11,065 bases of DNA, taken from the NCBI GenBank assembly GCA_002311345.1, contig DCAA01000035.1:49051-60115 (forward strand), in the 5' to 3' direction. This DNA comes from Planctomycetes bacterium UBA1146. Lineage in GTDB: Bacteria; Planctomycetota; UBA8108; UBA1146. Each line of letters begins with the position of its first letter. Positions within the stretch are counted from its first letter, which is position 1. The notes below the pieces were generated by a model. The model ran no database searches and was not told where the DNA came from. It saw only the letters and a list, made by a program, of their open reading frames with translations. The translations under genes were made by a program, and so were the position numbers. Positions 1 through 6,549 of this stretch are shown in pieces.

Positions 1-1907
1 GGACAACCACCCAGAGGTGGAATCAGCGGGAAGGGTAACGGCACCGGGATCCAGTCAATGATCAGATCGGGACCACCTGGCGTCACTAACGTATTACAGG
101 GGCCGGCCCCGAAGATGCTCAGCAACCCGGAATTGAAATCGTGGGCAGAGGCGTGCAACCAGGTTCTCTGCTCGAAGAAGCTGCTGGCATTGAGTGCAGC
201 GGCAATCGTCTGGGCAACGGCGAAGCCACCACCGGTGGTCACCGTCGGGATATCGATACCAACAACGCCGTCCCCGATGGTCACCGTCACGGTCGAGCCG
301 CCGGTTGGCGGCGGATTTCCAGGAACATCGACGGAACCGTGCCAGCTACTGAGCATGAACTTCATGGCATTGAGATCGTCCTCGAGGGTCAAACCGATAT
401 TGGCAGCGGGGATTATCAAGGCGAAGGAACCACTGAAGTTGGTGACAAAGATATCCGCAGCATTAAAACCACCGGCAGCTAGCGATGGCGAACCGGGAGC
501 CAGTGAAAAGAACGCCAGATCGGTAGTAATCGGCGTGATCAGATTTCCGTTCGAATCGAGGGGTGGTTCCTGACCGGGCAAGAGGAGAGGTGGAGCTCCC
601 GGTGCCCAGGTACGAAATGTCATCATCACCAGCGCATCCAGTTCATCGCCTTCAACGCCGGCAGCCGGATCTCCACTGATCAGACCGATATCGAGGTCAC
701 CGCTGCCATAGATGGCGGGACCAATCCCCGGCGCAAAGACCAGCACATCATCGGCGGAAATGCTCGGATCGGCCGGGCCAGGCCGTAGGTTTGGGACAGC
801 CGCACCAATCGAGGGGGATGTGGCAGTGATCGAGTAATAGACGGGTCTCGAGGGATTGGGATAGCCAGCAGATGCGAAACTAGGCGGATAATTGTCGAGT
901 GCATCCAGGTCATCGGAGGGAGCCAGCACCAGATCGGTGTTCGGCACCACCAGAGAATTGGTACCCGGGCCACCGGTACCTATTCCGGCGAACTCTGATG
1001 ATGACTGGTAAGGGGCCGGGGCGCTCGCCGCAGCTCGTACTGCTGTTCCCGCAGCACCCGGCGATCCCGGCGCGACCGAAAAGATCACATTCCTACCCGG
1101 ATCGGTCACGCTCACGCCGTAGCACAGAGCATCGACATTATCTCTGGGGCTGACTTCCAGTCCGGGTATAGGGGGGGCACCACGTCCGAAAATTGTCCCT
1201 ACGCTCAGAAAGGCCGCGGAACCGAAATCGACCGAGAAGGAAGGATTCTGTCTCGAATCCATATCGGGGCCGGGGCCTGGCACTATGGTGCCCACTTCAA
1301 GACCGGTATCTGGATTGAAAAAGGTCACAGCGTTTTCAAATTCGAATCTCCAGTTGGCGATGGGCAAGGTGCGGGCATCTTCGACTGTAACGATCACCGG
1401 ATCCTGTGCCTCTATTGCAACAAGGCCCCCGGGGGGTGCCAGGGTGCCGACCAGATACAGTTCAATGGTGGCGGTTGCAGCCAAAGGATTCTGCGGATTT
1501 GAACCTCTCTCGATCACTCCCTGAGAAGTGCGCCTCGGGTTGGCTCCCAACAAGACGGTGCCCAATTGCGGATTAAATCCAACAAGCTCAAGGGCCACGA
1601 TTTCTATTTCGATTTGTTCGTTTCCGTTGGCATCTATTTGTGGATCTGTACGGTTAACGGAAAGTATTCCTTCAAAAGCCAAGGGGAAAGATCCCGTGCC
1701 GCCGACAGGCTGCAATTCGAACATCGCCCGCACTTCCACGTTGTCGACATTACCTTCGGGAAAAGCAACGGGTCCACCCGGTTGCGCCAACAGCACATTC
1801 GGGCTCAATAACGCCGCCAGAAAAAGAAACAGCCCCAGGACTACCGGGGCAAGGCGATGGAGCTGAGAAATAGACACGGGGAAATTGGTCACGGGCTGGA
1901 ATCGCAT
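1..1907 (-). CDS. Secreted repeat protein of unknown function (C-terminus beyond left edge)
   Basis: The frame is open from the ATG at 1907-1905 to the window edge: 635 codons, no stop, so the C-terminus is missing. The start is set by a perfect AGGAGG (complement of 1914-1919) six bases upstream. Residues 1-41 form a long signal peptide: a basic/polar start, a hydrophobic stretch near 19-34 (LAPVVLGLFLFLAALL), then VLLA before QPGG. The mature part is rich in Gly, Pro, Ala, Asp and beta-formers, with few Lys. An acidic motif of the form D-(D/E/N)-(L/V)-(D/N)-A-(L/M) recurs at residues 256-261, 332-337, 421-426 and 510-515. Copies are often followed by a segment like SLAPGSPS and then ADIFV or ADDVLV. 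No catalytic motif was recognised. It is divergent from the DUF1080 gene across a 270-bp gap. Likely a surface or extracellular structural/adhesive protein; the function is not known. Confidence 0.85.
   Translation of the reverse strand, partial: MRFQPVTNFPVSISQLHRLAPVVLGLFLFLAALLSPNVLLAQPGGPVAFPEGNVDNVEVRAMFELQPVGGTGSFPLAFEGILSVNRTDPQIDANGNEQIEIEIVALELVGFNPQLGTVLLGANPRRTSQGVIERGSNPQNPLAATATIELYLVGTLAPPGGLVAIEAQDPVIVTVEDARTLPIANWRFEFENAVTFFNPDTGLEVGTIVPGPGPDMDSRQNPSFSVDFGSAAFLSVGTIFGRGAPPIPGLEVSPRDNVDALCYGVSVTDPGRNVIFSVAPGSPGAAGTAVRAAASAPAPYQSSSEFAGIGTGGPGTNSLVVPNTDLVLAPSDDLDALDNYPPSFASAGYPNPSRPVYYSITATSPSIGAAVPNLRPGPADPSISADDVLVFAPGIGPAIYGSGDLDIGLISGDPAAGVEGDELDALVMMTFRTWAPGAPPLLLPGQEPPLDSNGNLITPITTDLAFFSLAPGSPSLAAGGFNAADIFVTNFSGSFALIIPAANIGLTLEDDLNAMKFMLSSWHGSVDVPGNPPPTGGSTVTVTIGDGVVGIDIPTVTTGGGFAVAQTIAAALNASSFFEQRTWLHASAHDFNSGLLSIFGAGPCNTLVTPGGPDLIIDWIPVPLPFPLIPPLGGC
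363..1142 (-). repeat. Four-copy acidic DDLDAL-type motif array inside the secreted protein
   Basis: The translated motif appears as DNVDAL, DDLDAL, DELDAL and DDLNAM, starting at residues 256, 332, 421 and 510. The spacings are 76, 89 and 89 residues. The last three copies are preceded by a hydrophobic beta-like segment (TDLVLAP, DLDIGLI, ANIGLTL). Regular spacing with accompanying segments suggests degenerate tandem domains of about 80-90 residues rather than chance. The acidic side chains could bind calcium, but that is inference. Confidence 0.6.
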
Positions 1908-2177
1908 CGAACACCTCCTGTTGAATTCATATACGTCAAATATCCGGCGTATTTTATGATGTTATATCCCTCGTATCCTCGATGTTATCGGTAGCAATGC
2001 AAGGGGAGGAAACCCCGAACATATCTAGATAAACCTATATGAACCAACAGGTAATGTCTGCTCAGATGTGACCAAAGAACAGGAGCAAGGATCGAGACAT
2101 CTCTTTCAGTGATCCCCATCGGCAGGTATCCCAGTAACCCAACGGTGCCCTTTTCTCATCGGTCAGGAAGATCTCTC
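1908..2177. promoter_or_regulatory. Divergent intergenic region with promoters for both flanking genes
   Basis: This 270-bp stretch lies between two divergent starts and is visibly richer in A/T than the flanking genes, especially 1921-1990 and 2030-2055. It must hold the promoters of both genes. I could not place a convincing -35/-10 pair; TATAAC and TAAAAT-like hexamers occur on the minus strand (around 1945-1970) without a good -35 partner. An 8-bp direct repeat, gatgttat, occurs at 1958-1965 and 1981-1988 (23 bp start to start, about two helical turns) and could be an operator. Confidence 0.5.
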
Positions 2178-3692
2178 ATGCGGTTGACCACTTTCACATC
2201 GTTACTCGTCGTATGGTTCATTTCGATGTCCGTGCCGGGTTTCTGTCAGGATCCGGCCCCGCAAGAAACTCCAGCCAAGACGCCAGCCGATACCTTGCTT
2301 CAGCAACTACTCGGCATCGATGCCAGCGACAAACAGGTGATCCTCGAAGCGGCCCTCGACGAAGATGCAAAACAGATCCACGCTGTATTCGCCCATGTGA
2401 AAGATCGCACCCTCATCGGGGGGGACCTCAAGCAAAAGAATGAACTGCTGCAACAAGACGTGGCCGCCAGGAGTGCGCTGCACGGACTCGTGATGCTGGC
2501 AGCAGCTCCTGGTCATGAAGCCCAAAGGTTGGCGCTAGCCCGGGTCTTCGCTGAGTTGGTCTCCAGCACCCATCCAGAAGGTGTCGAGAGATTTCTCATC
2601 CGGATGGTGGGAGAACTCGGAGATCCGATCGGAGTCGCAGCGCTCAGGGCCTCCGTACTCGCCGATGAAAACTGGTCCGATGAATCGGTCCGTTCCCTCG
2701 GCTTCATCCCCGGGGAGGCCGCCCAGGAGGCTCTCATCGAGATCCTGAAAGATGGGCCGACCCGCTGGAGGCCTGCTGCCGCTACCGCGCTTGGCGCCAG
2801 AGGGGAGACCGAGGGGGTAGTGGCAGTGCTGTTGCGGTCACTGGAAGCGAACGATCCGGCCACCACGGAGGCCTCCCTCGATGCTCTTGCGGGTCTCGGC
2901 GCACCGGAGGCGATGAAGCCGATGGTGGATCGACTGCTGGCGGCGTCTGAAGGGCAAAAGGGGAGAGATGCCGATCGCATCCTGGAACTGGCCGAGCAGA
3001 TGGAAGCGGGCCGCTACGAGGCTTACTGCATCAACCTGCTCGATGCGTTGCTGTATACCCGCGCTGTTCCCGAAAACCGTCGAGAGATGGCCCGAAAGAT
3101 TCGCCAGCGCTGTGTTTCCTGGAAATCGCTGTTCGACGGTCGCAGTGCCAACGGTTGGATCGGCCAGACCGATGGATACCAATTCAGCGGTGGAGAAATC
3201 CACTGCGAGGCCGGCAATGGCGGCAACATCTACACCGAAGACGAATACGCCGACTTCATCTTTCGTTTCGAGTTCAAACTTTGGCCCGGATCCAACAATG
3301 GTCTCGGACTTCGTGCCCCTTCCAGTGGCAACGCTGCATACCAGGGTATGGAGGCTCAGATTCTCGATGACGGTGCTGACAAGTACGCGAATCTGAAGCC
3401 GTACCAGTTCCACGGCAGTATCTACGGGGTGATCCCCGCCGTTCGTGGTCATCAATTGCCTGTCGGCGAGTGGAACTTCCAGGAGGTACGCTGTGAAGGT
3501 CGCCGCGTCACGATAACGCTCAACGGTCACGTCATTGTCGATGCGGATCTCGATGTTGCCAGTCGAGACGGAACTCTCGATGGTCAGGCCCATCCAGGGC
3601 TGAAGCGCTCCTCGGGACACATCGGATTCCTCGGTCATGGAGATGCCGTGGCGTTCAGAAATCTTCGCGTTCGATCTCTTTCCGGGGAATGA
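2178..3692 (+). CDS. Secreted HEAT-like repeat / DUF1080 (3-keto-disaccharide hydrolase family) protein
   Basis: 504 residues. The ATG at 2178 is preferred over an in-frame GTG at 2109, because AGGAAG (2165-2170) sits seven bases before it and the protein then opens with a clean signal peptide (MRLTTFTSLLVVWFISMSVPGFC, cut near Q24). Residues about 60-300 are largely alpha-helical, with HEAT-like helix pairs near 160-250 (for example RWRPAAATALG at about 196-206). Residues about 313-502 match DUF1080 (PF06439): SWKSLFDG, a Gly/aromatic beta-sandwich core with FRFEFKLWPGSNNGLGLR, then the closing GHIGFLGHGDAVAFRNLRVR. Characterised members of this lectin-like fold hydrolyse 3-keto-glycosides, and many planctomycete members are untested. 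The helical part may be a protein-binding scaffold. It probably acts in the periplasm or outside the cell. It is convergent with the peroxidase gene, with a shared hairpin between. Family assignment is firm; substrate is unknown. Confidence 0.9.
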   Translation: MRLTTFTSLLVVWFISMSVPGFCQDPAPQETPAKTPADTLLQQLLGIDASDKQVILEAALDEDAKQIHAVFAHVKDRTLIGGDLKQKNELLQQDVAARSALHGLVMLAAAPGHEAQRLALARVFAELVSSTHPEGVERFLIRMVGELGDPIGVAALRASVLADENWSDESVRSLGFIPGEAAQEALIEILKDGPTRWRPAAATALGARGETEGVVAVLLRSLEANDPATTEASLDALAGLGAPEAMKPMVDRLLAASEGQKGRDADRILELAEQMEAGRYEAYCINLLDALLYTRAVPENRREMARKIRQRCVSWKSLFDGRSANGWIGQTDGYQFSGGEIHCEAGNGGNIYTEDEYADFIFRFEFKLWPGSNNGLGLRAPSSGNAAYQGMEAQILDDGADKYANLKPYQFHGSIYGVIPAVRGHQLPVGEWNFQEVRCEGRRVTITLNGHVIVDADLDVASRDGTLDGQAHPGLKRSSGHIGFLGHGDAVAFRNLRVRSLSGE

Positions 3693-3710
3693 ACCGATCA
3701 CAGTTGAAAC

Positions 3711-3764
3711 GATAACAAGAGAGCCTCACACCGTAACGATGCGAGGCTCTCTTTGCTTGTTATC
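3711..3764. terminator. Two-part hairpin between convergent genes, probable bidirectional terminator
   Basis: An inner 11-bp stem (3717-3727 with 3743-3753; core gagagcctc/gaggctctc) is flanked by an outer 6-bp stem (gataac 3711-3716 with gttatc 3759-3764), with a 5-base bulge on one side. It lies between the stop of the DUF1080 gene (3692) and the stop of the minus-strand peroxidase gene (3777). T-runs after the stem are short on both strands, so termination efficiency is uncertain, but position and perfect pairing favour a shared terminator. Confidence 0.75.
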
Positions 3765-3776
3765 GAATTGCAACGA

Positions 3777-6269
3777 TCAGGGACAACTGTTGCTCTGATC
3801 ACAATCGAGCGCATCGAAACTCGGATCGGAACCACACAACGGGAACGGAAGCGCTGGAGCAGGTCCACCCGCGAACAAATAATTCAAGGTCGAGATCGGA
3901 TCCGAGACATCGACGGCTGCGTCATCATTCCAGTCGGCCGAATCATGACAGACCATCGTGCCTCCCATGAAGATCCCCTGCAGACAGTCGATGGCATCGG
4001 CAAGATCGATTATCCCGTCGAGATTCATGTCACCGCGCAAGAAGTGCGGAATCTGTCCCGGGAAGGTGCCCCGTCGAATGAAGCAACCAGCAGATTTCAA
4101 CTCCACACCCTGGAAGAAGGGCGTGATGATGTAACCGGTCACATCAGGACGGAAGGAGGGATCCCCGAAACTGGTCGTGTCTCCACTGAGAGTGAACACC
4201 TGCAATCCCATCTCGCCACCGTGATCGATCTCGAGAGTGATCATGCTCATCGGGGTGGTGTTGGACCAGGACACGACCACGCCGTTACTGGTTTCGAAGC
4301 AGGCGACGTCGGAGATGGGATCGACTTCGGTTCCACCGAGCGGCCCGGAACCATTGCCACCTCCGCCGAGGAATCCCATCACGGGAGGAGCACCGATATC
4401 AGCGCGGCCGCCGGCTCCCGTGGCCGGAAGGATCACTGTATTGTCGGCAGACTCCCCATCATGAATGCCACCGGGTACAACCGAGTTCGAATCACCCTCG
4501 GCGCCGTTGGGAATCGCCAGTTCTGGATGATCAAAGGGGGCCATCTCCCAGCGCACACGTTCATCGGTCAGGGCCGTCAGGAACGCCGCCACAGCCTGCT
4601 GACGAGGTAACTTGTTTCTGAGCTTTCCGATGGGATCGACGAACTTGTGAACGTCTGTGCCATCACCACCGAAATCACCACCGCGAGTGTAGAACTGCAC
4701 CACCTGTAGCAACGTGGCCTGGCTCCCGTTGTGGAAGTAGGGGCCAGTCAGTTCGACGTTGCGCAGTGTCGGAGTCTTGAACGCGCCGGCGTTTTTGACG
4801 GGATCGGTGAGATCGACGTCCTCGATCTGTGCATCGGGGAGCAGATTCGTGTTTCCGGAGAGCAATCCAGAGGTCCAGGTGAGGGCGCCCACTCCTGCAC
4901 GACCACCATCCTCGGCAATCGGGCGAATTCCGATGTTGAAAAATCCCTTGTCACCGATGCCATCGGAACCATTGGTGTCGATTTCGATCACCGGACCGGC
5001 TCCAACTCCATTATCCAGATTGAGTTCCCCCCAGGTGGCGGAACTCAATAGAGGGCCGGAGTGGCAGAGCGAACACTTGGTTCCGCCACTGTAGAAAGCA
5101 TCGAGACCATTCTCCTCTTCCGGAGTCAGTGCCTCGACGTTTCCCACGAGCCACTCATCGAAGCGAGTCTGGTCGGACACCAGCGTGCTCTCGTAGAGCA
5201 TCACGGAGACTCCCCAGAAGAGTGAGAAATTGATCTCCATCTGAGCGAACTCATCCAGTCCTTGAGGAGTACCGGTACCGATGACATTGCCATCGCCATC
5301 GAAGATGGCATTCGAGGCCCAGTAATCGGGACGGAACGCCGCCTCGATCATCTCGACATAGGTGGTCCCGAGTCCGGGACCTCCATCGACACCAGACATC
5401 GCCATGCCACCGAGGACACTGTCATCGGCGGCCACCATCTGGTTGGCCAGCGGCATCAGTGCGCAGGCCTTCTTACCCAGATCTCTGAAATGACGACCCG
5501 AACCGGACATCTCAACGCCACTGAGCGGTGGGCCGACCGCCTGGGAGGCCAACGAGGCCTTTTCCATCGTGATGCCGCAGGCGCAGATATTGCCGTCGAG
5601 GTCTATCTGTCTGATCGTTGCATCCGGATTTCCCTGACCGCCCGGATCATTGCCGTTGAAATCGGAACGGGCACGACCGTCCCAGAAATTGTCGACATAG
5701 TGAATCGCGTTGATCGCGGAAGGAGCATTACGACCCGTCACCTGGCGAACATTGATTCCTCCAACGTTGTGGAGAGGATCCGACTCTCCTACGGAGTCAT
5801 CGACACCATCGGCCACCCCATCGAGTCCCAGGGATACTCCACCAAAGGAAAGTTTGTGAATCCCCTGGGAACCTGCCACCTCGGTGGAATCTCTCAGAAC
5901 TGCAGAGGTGGCAACATCAGGATCCGCAAGTTGGCGGAACGGGAAGTCTTCGGAAGTCATTTGCGAGTTCGGAGCCTGGTTCTGATACACCCCCAGGGCT
6001 CCCGGGTGTGCCTGGTTGCGATCGCGTGTATCCGATCCACCGGAGAAGTGGCACGTGGCACACGCGGTTGCTCCATCGGAACCGATCTGGGAATCCCAGA
6101 AGAGCGCCTTGCCGAGTTCGATGGCCTTTGTAGTGTCGATAACGAACTCGCTTAGATTCGCCGGTAATGGCGTTGCCAAGGTAGACATCGGGGGAAAGTC
6201 CTGTCCTTGCAAACTCGAAACGAAACACATCGCGCATATCAACGCGAAGATGGCGATTATCCCCCGCAT
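3777..6269 (-). CDS. Di-haem cytochrome c peroxidase/MauG-like protein with dockerin-type tail (copy A)
   Basis: 830 residues. The ATG at 6269-6267 follows GAGGAAGG (complement of 6276-6283). The signal peptide is residues 1-22 (cut near LQG/QDF). Haem sites are CATCH at 70-74 and CSLCH at 399-403. Family landmarks of CCP/MauG (PF03150) are GRNAPSAINAIH and FWDGRARS (179-202), QAVGPP-GVEM (243-254) and the C-domain signature FKTPTLRNVELTGPYFHNGS (497-516). Classical bacterial enzymes (about 320-350 aa) have roughly 145 residues between haem cysteines; here it is 329. The extra sequence includes a non-haem CACG (229-232) and Cys269. Residues about 648-735 are beta-rich with a Cys657/Cys729 pair. 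The tail carries two dockerin-like calcium loops (747-758 and 779-790), then LFAGGPAPALP and CGSDPSFD. Family members reduce hydrogen peroxide or oxidise a substrate using electrons passed between two haems. It is exported and may attach through the tail. Peroxidase versus MauG-type chemistry cannot be decided here. Confidence 0.92.
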   Translation of the reverse strand: MRGIIAIFALICAMCFVSSLQGQDFPPMSTLATPLPANLSEFVIDTTKAIELGKALFWDSQIGSDGATACATCHFSGGSDTRDRNQAHPGALGVYQNQAPNSQMTSEDFPFRQLADPDVATSAVLRDSTEVAGSQGIHKLSFGGVSLGLDGVADGVDDSVGESDPLHNVGGINVRQVTGRNAPSAINAIHYVDNFWDGRARSDFNGNDPGGQGNPDATIRQIDLDGNICACGITMEKASLASQAVGPPLSGVEMSGSGRHFRDLGKKACALMPLANQMVAADDSVLGGMAMSGVDGGPGLGTTYVEMIEAAFRPDYWASNAIFDGDGNVIGTGTPQGLDEFAQMEINFSLFWGVSVMLYESTLVSDQTRFDEWLVGNVEALTPEEENGLDAFYSGGTKCSLCHSGPLLSSATWGELNLDNGVGAGPVIEIDTNGSDGIGDKGFFNIGIRPIAEDGGRAGVGALTWTSGLLSGNTNLLPDAQIEDVDLTDPVKNAGAFKTPTLRNVELTGPYFHNGSQATLLQVVQFYTRGGDFGGDGTDVHKFVDPIGKLRNKLPRQQAVAAFLTALTDERVRWEMAPFDHPELAIPNGAEGDSNSVVPGGIHDGESADNTVILPATGAGGRADIGAPPVMGFLGGGGNGSGPLGGTEVDPISDVACFETSNGVVVSWSNTTPMSMITLEIDHGGEMGLQVFTLSGDTTSFGDPSFRPDVTGYIITPFFQGVELKSAGCFIRRGTFPGQIPHFLRGDMNLDGIIDLADAIDCLQGIFMGGTMVCHDSADWNDDAAVDVSDPISTLNYLFAGGPAPALPFPLCGSDPSFDALDCDQSNSCP

Positions 6270-6308
6270 TGGGCACCTTCCTCACATGGAGAGTAAAAAT
6301 AAAACCCC

Positions 6309-6337
6309 ATGCCACTCTACAAATTGAAGGGTGGCAT
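6309..6337. terminator. Hairpin in the leader of peroxidase copy A (terminator or attenuator)
   Basis: atgccac (6309-6315) pairs with gtggcat (6331-6337), extended inward by a G-T and a C-G pair. On the minus strand the stem is followed by GGGG, TTTT and TTTTT runs and ends 39 bases before the start codon of copy A. On the plus strand it is followed by TTTTT (6337-6341). It therefore has terminator-like form in both directions. The stronger terminator of copy B already lies upstream at 6494-6524, so this one may be a leader attenuator or a second backup terminator. Confidence 0.5.
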
Positions 6338-6493
6338 TTTTCCAGATATCAATGGTTCCGCTTCTGTGAATCTGTGCCAGTGATTTCTTTTTTGCTGACG
6401 ATGGAGACGCAAATGACTGGACCAGAGCGAAAGTCAGGTTTCATAAATTATCTCGATGGCATTCAGACCATTTATCCAAACTATCATCAAAAA

Positions 6494-6524
6494 GAAGCCC
6501 CGCACCTTCACGGTACGGGGCTTC
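6494..6524 (-). terminator. Rho-independent terminator of peroxidase copy B
   Basis: gaagccccg (6494-6502) pairs perfectly with cggggcttc (6516-6524), and an inner ACC/GGT pairing extends the stem. On the minus strand the GC-rich stem is followed directly by TTTTT (complement of 6489-6493), 26 bases after the stop of copy B. This is the best terminator in the window and implies copies A and B are separate transcription units. Confidence 0.88.
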
Positions 6525-6549
6525 CTTGCAATTAGTGTCTACCTATCAG

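Noticed and set aside
388..404. Idea that the C-terminal segment of the SCO1 fusion (residue numbers given) is a PEP-CTERM-type sorting signal
   Set aside because: A hydrophobic segment with flanking Arg is present, but no PEP or similar sorting motif precedes it.
58..573. Plus-strand open frames over 58-1866
   Set aside because: The whole stretch is one uninterrupted minus-strand frame with a signal peptide and a perfect ribosome-binding site.
2015..2035. Small ggggaggaaacccc hairpin in the divergent region
   Set aside because: Only a 4-bp stem with no T-run; too weak to call.
2109..2177. GTG start extending the HEAT/DUF1080 protein by 23 residues
   Set aside because: It would put a polar, proline-rich stretch before the signal peptide; the ATG at 2178 has a good ribosome-binding site and gives a standard signal peptide.
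2838..3701. 287-codon open frame on the minus strand
   Set aside because: Antisense to the DUF1080 domain, which is clearly coding on the plus strand.
3753..4610. 285-codon open frame on the plus strand
   Set aside because: It lies opposite peroxidase copy A, whose haem and dockerin motifs prove the minus strand codes. Its composition is biased and motif-free, and it has no ribosome-binding site.
5262..6155. 297-codon open frame on the plus strand
   Set aside because: Mirror of the copy A coding sequence in a G/C-rich frame; rich in Arg, Ile, Thr and Gly with no domain character. Its similarity to frames opposite copy B follows from the duplication.
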